A stretch of DNA of 64,000 nucleotides, from contig NZ_RBLJ01000001.1 of assembly GCF_003634575.1 (NCBI RefSeq), positions 1,426,001 through 1,490,000 of the forward strand, read 5' to 3'. This DNA comes from Photorhabdus asymbiotica. Lineage in GTDB: Bacteria > Pseudomonadota > Gammaproteobacteria > Enterobacterales > Enterobacteriaceae. The position numbers and the translations under genes were made by a program. Every line of letters starts with the position of its first letter. Position 1 is the first letter of the stretch. The notes under the pieces are model-generated. The model worked only from the letters and a program-made list of their open reading frames with translations, was not told where the DNA came from and did not search any database. Of the stretch, positions 53,881 through 62,435 are shown in pieces.

Positions 53881-55945
53881 AGTATCCTCAATGGCTGTTA
53901 TATATAATAATTAATCATTTGAAGTGTAATAGGACACTCCTAATACAAACTTCATCATGTGCCTTCATCCCCTTAAATTAATGATCATAAAATTATTGTC
54001 ATTAAATATCATTACTCTCACTTTGCAACGACTAACTGCCCCTTTTATTATAATGTTAATAATCTCAATCGCTCCGATTTAATAAAAACCAGATAAAAAA
54101 ACCTGCACTAATATCAGCAACAAGGCCAAACAATTGCGACAGGCGATAAATATTTCACAGAATGATATTTCTAAATTATCAAGCATCTCTAGAACTACAC
54201 GATCGAAACCAGAATCGGTAAACCTAACCTAAGTATCGACACACTGGATGCTATCACCATAGCGCTACGCTGCTCTTTTGGTGATTTCCTGGCAGGAAAT
54301 AATGAACAGTATCCCCATTTAGAAAAATGCCAATCTATGAAAGGATACTATACAAAAAAATATAAATTTTTTTATCGGCTTAAGACATGTTACATAAACA
54401 TGACATTTCTAATCCATGTACAACCAATATTATTTTCATATATTCCTAATAAAGTAATATTTGCTAACCGACTATCTTGATTCTAGTTAACAGAATCCGA
54501 AATTGTAAAGGCCGGCTGAGAAATTTTTTACAAATTTCTCTTCCAACCCAATCCATTCTTTAACCAGGCTAAGATTTCTCCGGTATAAATCGCAAAATCA
54601 AAGAGTTTGATCGATGATTTTTCTCAATTATTCTCCTTATAAATACAGAAAATGAAATAATTCCATCCCTATACTTTGCAATAACCATAAAATAAAAATG
54701 GATAAAACAACAATTTTCTTGTAAGTAAAATACCTACACTATCACTAATTAAGTTAAGGTAATATTTACCAATTAATGATTTTCACTCAGCGTTTTACTC
54801 TCTAAATTTTATTACCTATTTACAGCGTTAATTTTATTTAAGAAAACCGCCATAGAAATCATCAATGTAATTTCTTCTACAAGACTTAATTAAATCAATA
54901 ATATAATTACGCCTCCCGCACTCACAATTTTCAATAATTACATTTTTTTCAACATCAATAAGCGATAAAAAAACAGATTTCCATAATATATTTTTTGCAT
55001 ATGTTCAACTGCAATGTAATTATGTTGCACTGACCATGCAAAACCGCGATAGATTACTAAGATTAATCATATAACCAACAATGAGGCTGAAAATTACACT
55101 AAACTATTTGAGTGATAGTAAAGTAAAAAATTATCTTATGCAGAAAACTAAAACCATACAAAACCAATTAAATCAAACGATTAATTTAAAGATATAACAT
55201 AATGAAAAAGAAAGACAATTTGATAGTTTTAAAAAAAACATCATTTTTTTTGTTTAACTTGTTGAAAAAGATCATATTTTAGTTAATACTCCACAGCGTC
55301 GAGTGATAATAGCCCTACAGAAAGATGAAAATTCCGAATTGAAAATAAATTGAAGACATTAGAAGAAACTTATTGCTATCGTAATCATAACGAGGATGGC
55401 AGTTTTCCTAGTTCTATTCCAAAAGAGTTTTTCACTGCATTATAGTCATCATCTTGTAAGAACTTTATTACTGATATGGCAGTTTATCGCTTGCAATATC
55501 GCAATAAAAGTGAGAATCATTATCGATAACGCGGATATATTTACAGTAAAAGATGATCCTTTGGAGAACAAATAATATACTTTTTGTGCTAAAATTAATA
55601 TCAGAGATTATTATCACCAAACATGATGATATATTCGGGGTCAATTATTACCTTGAGTAAATACCCAAAGAATAACGAAAACCATTCAAAAGTGGTGATA
55701 TATTCAAACTACAGTAAGCGAGAAATAAGTATCCAAATGGGTGTAACCTATTCATCATAGAAATATTCAAGGAGATTAAAGAAAAACCATTTATTAGTAA
55801 TGACTTATCCACATCAATAAAAAAACACAAGGATAGAGGTAGAATCAATTGAGTTTCACGCCACTATAAAAATGTATTCAATTATATAATCAACCATTAA
55901 ACTATAATTCTGGTTAGATATATAATTTTATTATACAGACACAAC
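53881..55945. other. Two-kilobase AT-rich region with decayed genes
   Basis: No intact gene. An XRE-regulator pseudogene lies at 54134-54330. Around 55350-55560 a plus-strand frame with two stops reads like decayed protein (TLEETYCYRNHNEDGSFPSS..., then ...MAVYRLQYRNKSENHYR), family unknown. The remainder is AT-rich and featureless; it probably also holds the promoter of the fimbrial operon. Confidence 0.55.
54134..54330 (+). pseudogene. XRE-type helix-turn-helix regulator, degenerate
   Basis: From TTG 54134 the translation LRQAINISQNDISKLSSISR is the first half of an XRE helix-turn-helix; after a frameshift near 54190 another frame continues GKPNLSIDTLDAITIALRCS, then FGDFLAGNNEQYPHLEKC, the usual second half. 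No ATG start is present. A former small regulator or antitoxin, now inactive. Confidence 0.7.
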
Positions 55946-56072
55946 TATACCCAATAGATTTCGAGTTGCAGCGCGGCGGCAAGTGAATGAATCCCCAGGA
56001 GCATAGATAACTATGTGACTGGGGTGAGTGAACGCAGCCAACAAAGCAGCAACTTGAAGGATGAAGGGTATA
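55946..56072 (+). repeat. ERIC element, full length (127 bp)
   Basis: TATACCCAATAG ... GAAGGGTATA, 33 bases before the first fimbrial gene, so it will be part of that operon's leader or abut its promoter. Confidence 0.95.
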
Positions 56073-56105
56073 AAACACATATTTATTAAGGTAAGGTATT
56101 TTTGA

Positions 56106-56633
56106 ATGAAAAAGAATTTTATTTTGGCTTCTTTAGTGATGATATTAGGGACTTTTAGCAGTTTCAGCGCGTTATCTTATGATGGAAAAATTCAATTTAC
56201 AGGTAAGATTATCGAAAATGGATGTACAGTGGCCGCAGGAGCAAAAGGCAAAGAAGTTGAAGTAAATTTCGGTTCACTGTTAAAAAGCACGTTTGGACCG
56301 GATAAAAATACAGTTGGTGTAAGTAAAGGCTTTTCTATCTCCTTAACAACCTGTCCCAGAGCAGAAGCTCTAGGTATCTCATTTGATGGTGAGCCTGATG
56401 CTAATAATAAAGCGGTTTACAGTTCCGGAGTTACTGGCGTAGGTATTCAAATATTCAGGGAAGATGGTACAACGGAAATAAAACCGGGAGAATATGCTAC
56501 AAGAGTTGCAACAGTAGGAGCCCCAAATGGAAACACTGATATGCAATTCATTGCAAAACTAATTTCGACAAATACGAATATTGCAACAGGTAATATAAAT
56601 AAACCAATCAATTTCACAATCATATATCCATAA
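56106..56633 (+). CDS. Fimbrial major-type subunit
   Basis: 175-residue pilin of the chaperone-usher class. Signal peptide MKKNFILASLVMILG... SALS, mature part YDGKIQFTGKIIENGCTV with the conserved first cysteine, paired with the cysteine in SLTTCPRAEA; the C-terminal donor-strand-accepting pattern ends NFTIIYP with the penultimate tyrosine. First gene of the operon subunit-chaperone-usher-adhesin. AAGG precedes ATG. Confidence 0.92.
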   Translation: MKKNFILASLVMILGTFSSFSALSYDGKIQFTGKIIENGCTVAAGAKGKEVEVNFGSLLKSTFGPDKNTVGVSKGFSISLTTCPRAEALGISFDGEPDANNKAVYSSGVTGVGIQIFREDGTTEIKPGEYATRVATVGAPNGNTDMQFIAKLISTNTNIATGNINKPINFTIIYP

Positions 56634-56671
56634 TTACCCAATAAATATCTTTAATCAGTAAAGGAGTAAAA

Positions 56672-57340
56672 ATGCTTCGCTTTATTACTCCCTTTTTACT
56701 TGTCCTTTTTATAGGACAAGTACAAGCAGGGATTACCTTAGGCGGAACTCGCCTTATCTATAATGGCTCACAAAAAGAAGCTACAATTTCTATCACCAAC
56801 TCGGATACAGAAAGACCTTATCTTATTCAATCGTGGGTAGATAATATCGATAATAGCCAAAACAAAGTACCGTTCGTTATTACGCCGCCATTATTCAAAG
56901 TATCAAAAGAAAGTGAGCATCAGATCCGTGTTTCATATGTGGGAAATTATCTACCATCAGATCGAGAATCGATATTTTTGCTCAATGTCAATGCAATTCC
57001 GGCGGTTGAAAAAAATGACAACAGCAAGATGATTATAACCATCAAAAATATTATCAAACTGATTTATCGCCCAACAGGGTTATCTGATGATGATGCGAAT
57101 AATGCTATTAATCATTTAGAAGCATCACGTAATACCAATGGTGTTCAATTAACTAATCCCACTGCTTATTACGTTAATCTTAATGAGATGAAAATAGATG
57201 GAAAACCAATAGCCAGACCAGGATTTATTCCACCTTTTGGTAACAAGGTATTTCCAGCTCAAAGTGGCATAAAAAGTGTGACGCTGACGGCTATCAATGA
57301 TTACGGTGGCACAACGGAAGAGCGCCAGTTTAATTTCTGA
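56672..57340 (+). CDS. Periplasmic fimbrial chaperone (PapD/FimC-like)
   Basis: 222-residue chaperone with signal peptide (MLRFITPFLLVLFIGQVQA) and immunoglobulin-like domains. GITLGGTRLIYNGSQKEATISITN is the G1 region with the conserved Arg, PPLFKVSKESEHQIRVSY the next block, and KNIIKLIYRPTGL holds the basic residue that anchors subunit C-termini. It starts 38 bases after the subunit gene. Confidence 0.93.
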   Translation: MLRFITPFLLVLFIGQVQAGITLGGTRLIYNGSQKEATISITNSDTERPYLIQSWVDNIDNSQNKVPFVITPPLFKVSKESEHQIRVSYVGNYLPSDRESIFLLNVNAIPAVEKNDNSKMIITIKNIIKLIYRPTGLSDDDANNAINHLEASRNTNGVQLTNPTAYYVNLNEMKIDGKPIARPGFIPPFGNKVFPAQSGIKSVTLTAINDYGGTTEERQFNF

Positions 57341-57363
57341 TAATATTATCTGATGAGTGTATT

Positions 57364-59844
57364 GTGAAAAGAATAATCAGCTTTGCTTTACTCGCTTATT
57401 GTTTATCATTGCCAGCATATGCAGAGCTGTACTTTGATATAAATGCATTACAATTATCAGACGAAGACAGAAAAAACATTAATCTGGACAGCTTGGCAAA
57501 AACAGATAGTCACATTCCGGGCATCTATAAAGTGAATGTTATCGTCAATCAACAGGATATTGGCATCAAAAACCTATCCTTTATTGACTGTGGTGAAAAA
57601 CTTTGTCCTGAATTATCTGTCAGATTACTGAAAGAAATCGGGGTAAAAACAGAAAGCTTCCCTGAATTAGCATTACTTTCCGATCAGGAAATCATTTCTC
57701 AACCAGAGAAATATATCAAATACGCATCAGCAGATCTGGATTTAAGTCATCTTACTCTGACGCTAAATTTTCCTCAGGCTGCAATGAGATCACAAATCAG
57801 GGGAGATATCTCTCCTGATCAGTGGGATGATGGTTTGCCAATGTTTTTTACCAATTACAATCTAACAGGCATGCAATCTTGGAATAAAAACCAAAGTGAA
57901 CAAAACCAATATTTGAATTTACGCAGTGGCTTTAATTTAGGTCCGTGGCGCGTTCGCCATAATAGTTACTATAGCCGTAATAGCACAACATCTGAATGGA
58001 AATCACTTAAAGCTTATGCTGAGCGAGATATTCGCCCATTAAGATCCCGATTGGTATTGGGCGAAACGACAACTGATAGCACGGTTTTCGATAGTTTCAC
58101 TTTTAATGGCGTTAAACTGATGTCTGATAGTCAAATGCTGCCAGACAGTCAACAAAGATTTGCTCCTGTCGTTCGCGGTATTGCCATGACTCACGCTAGG
58201 ATAGAAGTCCATCAGAAAGATAATCTAATTTATCAGACTTTTGTTCCACCAGGTGCATTTGAAATTACTGATATTTATCCCACTGACTCGAATGGTGATC
58301 TGGAAATATCTATTTATGAAGAAAATGGCAAAGTCAGAAAATTTACTCAACTCTTTTCTGCCTCACCATTGATGATCCGCGAAGGACAAATAAAATATTT
58401 TATTAATGTTGGTAAATTCAGTGGTAGCAAACAATCCAGTAAAAAAAGATTTATCCAGACAGAAGTTATTTACGGCCTATGGGATAGCACTACAATTTAT
58501 AGTGGAACCATTGCTTCTTCTGACTATCAAAGTCATGCATTAGGTCTAGGTCATAATTTAGGAAACATTGGTGCGGTGTCAATAGATGTCACAAATGCAG
58601 CAACCCATTTCCCAAATAAGGAAAAGAAAACCGGCCAATCTTATCAGATACGCTACAGTAAAAATTTTACTACAACGAATACAACGGTGACACTGGCTGG
58701 CTATCGTTACAATACCAACGGTTATTTTAGCTTCAGCGATGCTAATAATAGCTACCAATTTAGTGATAACAATAGAAATAGTGTGCCTAAAAACCGCATG
58801 CAAATAACAATGGGACAAAGCTTAGGTCAATTTGGTAGTCTTTCATTATCAACCTGGCAACAAGATTACTGGCAAGATAAAACTGGCAAGAATCAGTCAT
58901 ATTCTATGTCCTATAATACTAATATTCATGATATTTATTTATCATTGGGTTACAATTATCACCGTAATCGCTCAAGAATTAATGACGATCAGACTTTTTC
59001 ACTGAATATCAGTATCCCCTTGGATAAATGGCTACCGTCAGGAAATTACAGTGCATCCGTAGATTATGATACTACTTATAATATAAATGGTGACAGCCAA
59101 CACACGATGACATTATCCGGATCTTTATTGGAACAGCAGAATCTGAGCTATTCCATTTCTCAAAATTACAGTTACGAAAAATCAGAGAAAGAAAGAGAAT
59201 CAGGTAATGCTGCCAGCTTATATTACAAAGGCTCATATGGCTCAGTAAATGCAGGTTATACCACCAATCATGGTAAAAATAAGCGTATTAATTATGGATT
59301 AGAAGGAGCAATTATTGTCCATCCCTATGGCGTTACCCTGGCGCAAAATATTAGTGAAAGTGGTGCCAGTGCTTTAATTCGTGCTCCTGGAGCAAGCCAT
59401 ACCAAAGTGCTTAATAATACGTCGATAAGTACAGACTGGCGGGGATATACCGTTGTCCCTTATATATCGCAATATCGGGAAAACATGTTATCTCTTGATA
59501 CCAATACATTTGATGATGACGTAGATATTGATAACCCAACCACTAAGGTTATTCCCACAAAAGGAGCTTTGGTATTGGCCGATTATTCTATTCGCGTTGG
59601 TCATCGAGTATTTTTAACTTTACAACATAAAGGTAAAAGACTCCCATTCGGGGCAATAATCACCGGCCCAAATGGTGTCAATGGTATGGTGAATGAAAGG
59701 GGAGAAGTTTTCCTCAGCGGTGTTAGTGATACAACAAAATTAACAGCTGATTTAGGTGATCAACAAAGATGTTACATTAAATTTGATAGTAAAAAATATC
59801 AAAAAATTAATGGTATTATCCTGGCTTCATTGAGCTGTCAATAA
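57364..59844 (+). CDS. Outer-membrane fimbrial usher (FimD/PapC-like)
   Basis: 826-residue usher. Signal peptide ends at PAYAELYFDINALQLSD; the N-terminal periplasmic domain (GIYKVNVIVNQQDI, CGEKLCPEL) binds chaperone-subunit complexes. The barrel contains GETTTDSTVFDSFTFNGVKLMSDSQMLPDS, FAPVVRGIAMTHARIEV and PPGAFEITDIYPTDSNGDLEISIYEENGK, all standard usher blocks. The C-terminal plug-type domains end with a cysteine pair (QQRCYIKF ... LSCQ). A GTG start with weak ribosome binding site follows the chaperone gene by 23 bases. Confidence 0.95.
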   Translation: MKRIISFALLAYCLSLPAYAELYFDINALQLSDEDRKNINLDSLAKTDSHIPGIYKVNVIVNQQDIGIKNLSFIDCGEKLCPELSVRLLKEIGVKTESFPELALLSDQEIISQPEKYIKYASADLDLSHLTLTLNFPQAAMRSQIRGDISPDQWDDGLPMFFTNYNLTGMQSWNKNQSEQNQYLNLRSGFNLGPWRVRHNSYYSRNSTTSEWKSLKAYAERDIRPLRSRLVLGETTTDSTVFDSFTFNGVKLMSDSQMLPDSQQRFAPVVRGIAMTHARIEVHQKDNLIYQTFVPPGAFEITDIYPTDSNGDLEISIYEENGKVRKFTQLFSASPLMIREGQIKYFINVGKFSGSKQSSKKRFIQTEVIYGLWDSTTIYSGTIASSDYQSHALGLGHNLGNIGAVSIDVTNAATHFPNKEKKTGQSYQIRYSKNFTTTNTTVTLAGYRYNTNGYFSFSDANNSYQFSDNNRNSVPKNRMQITMGQSLGQFGSLSLSTWQQDYWQDKTGKNQSYSMSYNTNIHDIYLSLGYNYHRNRSRINDDQTFSLNISIPLDKWLPSGNYSASVDYDTTYNINGDSQHTMTLSGSLLEQQNLSYSISQNYSYEKSEKERESGNAASLYYKGSYGSVNAGYTTNHGKNKRINYGLEGAIIVHPYGVTLAQNISESGASALIRAPGASHTKVLNNTSISTDWRGYTVVPYISQYRENMLSLDTNTFDDDVDIDNPTTKVIPTKGALVLADYSIRVGHRVFLTLQHKGKRLPFGAIITGPNGVNGMVNERGEVFLSGVSDTTKLTADLGDQQRCYIKFDSKKYQKINGIILASLSCQ

Positions 59845-59872
59845 TTAAGAATAAATCTCAACCGGAATTTAT

Positions 59873-60901
59873 ATGAAACACTACTTATGGTTATTCATTG
59901 CTTCTATACTACTGTTAAACAGCAACAAATCATTCGCCGAATGTCACTTAAATCCAAACGCTAAACCTATTTCTTTATATTTTAATTTAAAAGAATCTGA
60001 ACAAGATATTAACAAAGCGAACAATAAAGATATTAACGTAAAAACCTTCAGTGCTGAACAGATAGCCTCAGAGATGGGCATTGATGTCAATGCTCCAATT
60101 TTTTTATGTGATGAAGAAAATATATCCCTCATGTTTGGCGACAGTGTTCTTACTGGAAAATCGGCTAATACTGAACATGGCACTGGTGGATTAAAAATAA
60201 TCGAAGACAAATTATATTTATATTTTGTTATTTCTGGCGGAAATATTGGTAAAATAGGCTATCCCAAAGCAGATGGAACTAACTATTCATATAACCTTGG
60301 AACAAGAAAAAAAATCACCTGGAAAGATATAGGAAATGTTAGTATTTACCTTCATAAGAAAGGAGCAATTAATTCAGGAAAATCACTATCTTCCGGAGTA
60401 ATTTTTAAATTAGAAGCATTAGGAAGCCCAAAATTAAATTTAATTTCAGTAAGGCATTCAAGTACATATAGATTTAGGACCATGGGTTGTATGACAACAA
60501 CACCATCACCAAAAGTCAACTTCGGTAACGTACAAGGTTCTTTATTTAAAGGAAAAGGAACTACTGCCGGTCATGCTAATTTTGATATCATCATTAATTG
60601 TGTAGAAAATGTTAAACCAAAAATTACTTTCTTAGGACAAAAAATTAAAAACCCTTCAGACACTCCAGATAGTGTTATTCGATTAGATAATAGCAACCAT
60701 GTAAATACAGCAAAAGGTGTCGGTGTCCAAATCTTATATTATGGAACACCTATTTCTCTAGGAGAACCTCTGGTTTTCGGTCGCACACCAGCAGACTCTA
60801 GCTATACAGCCCATTTTACTGCCCGCTATTACCAGACCAGAGATAAAATAACAGGCGGAACAGCTAATGCTACAGCACGTTTTACAATTCAGTATGAATG
60901 A
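59873..60901 (+). CDS. Fimbrial tip adhesin (two-domain)
   Basis: 342-residue secreted protein, signal peptide ending KSFAE. The N-terminal 200 residues are a unique, lysine/glycine-rich lectin-like domain with cysteines C24 and CDEEN; the C-terminal half (MGCMTTTPSPKVNFGNVQGS, INCVENVKPKITFLGQ, VGVQILYYGTPISLGEP, TARFTIQYE) is a pilin domain with conserved cysteine pair, as in FimH-type tip adhesins. It is last in the operon, the usual adhesin position. The receptor cannot be guessed. Confidence 0.88.
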   Translation: MKHYLWLFIASILLLNSNKSFAECHLNPNAKPISLYFNLKESEQDINKANNKDINVKTFSAEQIASEMGIDVNAPIFLCDEENISLMFGDSVLTGKSANTEHGTGGLKIIEDKLYLYFVISGGNIGKIGYPKADGTNYSYNLGTRKKITWKDIGNVSIYLHKKGAINSGKSLSSGVIFKLEALGSPKLNLISVRHSSTYRFRTMGCMTTTPSPKVNFGNVQGSLFKGKGTTAGHANFDIIINCVENVKPKITFLGQKIKNPSDTPDSVIRLDNSNHVNTAKGVGVQILYYGTPISLGEPLVFGRTPADSSYTAHFTARYYQTRDKITGGTANATARFTIQYE

Positions 60902-60947
60902 TATTAATATAAACTCTGTATAGCATTTTCTTATCTGGATAATCAAC

Positions 60948-61691
60948 ATGGAACAAACAGTTATACGCACCAGTCAAGCCACACTGCCAAAAGATGGTAA
61001 TGGATTTATCACTCAAATCGAGTATGGAACGGTTATTCAATATCCTCAAGTACATCTCTGGCAGGCTCATTTTGATCTCTCTTATTATCACGATGAACTA
61101 TTCAGACAGTTAAATCTTTCCTTCCCTGCCCAATTAAACAAAGCAGTCAATAAACGACGGGCTGAATATCTGGTAGCACGCTATTGTGCCCGCCAACTTT
61201 TAGCGCAATTAGGACAACCAGAGTTTAATTTAATATCCGGCAATGATCGCGCACCTATCTGGCCCCAGGGTATTTGTGGTTCTGTTTCTCATTCAATTCA
61301 TCGTGCTATTGTACTGGCAGCACCGCAAACCAATAACCGATTAATTGGTGTTGATATAGAAACCATTGCTAACCATCAAAATATGAATGAAATGATAAAA
61401 ATGGTATTGAATGATAGAGAAATATCCTTCTTAAATAATTACCATTTACCACCTGAACAAATGTTCACATTGGCATTTTCTGTGAAAGAAAGCTTATTCA
61501 AAGCACTCTATCCACACGTAAAACGATTTTTTGGCTTTGAAGCCGCTGAAGTTATTGCCCTATCCCTCGAAAATAATGAAATAACATTACAATTGCAGGA
61601 GACACTGACTCATCACTATCCAGCAGGTACCCTATTCCGTGGGCAGTTTATTATCTACCCACAGGATATATTGACGCTCATTATTCAGTAG
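60948..61691 (+). CDS. ngrA: 4'-Phosphopantetheinyl transferase, EntD/NgrA type
   Basis: 247-residue Sfp/EntD-type transferase that attaches the phosphopantetheine arm of CoA to carrier domains of NRPS/PKS enzymes. Motifs: RRAEYLVARYCARQLL, GNDRAPIWPQGICGSVSHS, GVDIETI (metal-binding Asp and Glu) and the catalytic FSVKESLFKALYP. Photorhabdus has one such enzyme known as NgrA, required for siderophore, antibiotic and nematode-growth functions; assignment of that name here rests on genus inference. It follows the fimbrial adhesin by 46 bases and may be transcribed with it. Confidence 0.88.
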   Translation: MEQTVIRTSQATLPKDGNGFITQIEYGTVIQYPQVHLWQAHFDLSYYHDELFRQLNLSFPAQLNKAVNKRRAEYLVARYCARQLLAQLGQPEFNLISGNDRAPIWPQGICGSVSHSIHRAIVLAAPQTNNRLIGVDIETIANHQNMNEMIKMVLNDREISFLNNYHLPPEQMFTLAFSVKESLFKALYPHVKRFFGFEAAEVIALSLENNEITLQLQETLTHHYPAGTLFRGQFIIYPQDILTLIIQ

Positions 61692-62229
61692 CCAAGACCA
61701 GTACAGAATGGTTATTTATCTCATATTTTCCACCTTGATAAATAACCTTAGTTCCTGTAGATATCAATACTCGTTACGAATCTGTTCTCCCTGATTATCG
61801 CCCAAAATTAATATGATATTGAAATTCAATGGGAAAATTTGGCATTATTAAAAATTAATACGAGCTTATACCATTGTACGTCATCATTTGAAATGAATTG
61901 GGTGTGCCCTGTAAAATGAGCTCCCCTAATGAATATCAAAAGAAACACGATGATTCGACTGCATAATACAAGCACGATAAACAGGAAGCACGAATTAGCC
62001 CTAAAAAAACCAATTTTTCAGCTAATAGGATTAGTCTTAAGGTAAATGTTCTGAAGTATTCCATGACTTAAATCACATTTTTTTAAATTAAACAGAAATC
62101 CATCGATCAAATATCCAAGACACTTTAAATTTTTTATTATATTCTCTCCGTTATATATTAATCGGATGAAAGTATTGGTTACTTGTCTTTATCATCACTG
62201 AGGCTGTGGACCCAATAATACTGCATCAC
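61692..62229. other. Intergenic, no gene recognised
   Basis: AT-rich; no open frame with a recognisable product on either strand. Ends at a deleted ERIC element. Confidence 0.5.
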
Positions 62230-62310
62230 TATACCTAATAATTTCGAGTTGCAGCACGGCGGCAAGTGGAAACAGCCAACAAAGCAGCAACTTGAAAGAT
62301 GAAGGGTATA
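62230..62310 (+). repeat. ERIC element, internally deleted (81 bp)
   Basis: TATACCTAATAATTTCGAG ... GAAGGGTATA with the central 46 bases missing, nearly the same deletion as in the copy at 9109. Confidence 0.9.
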
Positions 62311-62435
62311 TATTGATGTTCTTTCCCAAGATGGCTTCTTTACCCCTTTGATTAGTTATAACTCACATCGCAGAACGTTGCCGGGCTGATAATGCTATAC
62401 GTGAAGCCGTTCAGAAATAACAAGGAGCACTTTAT

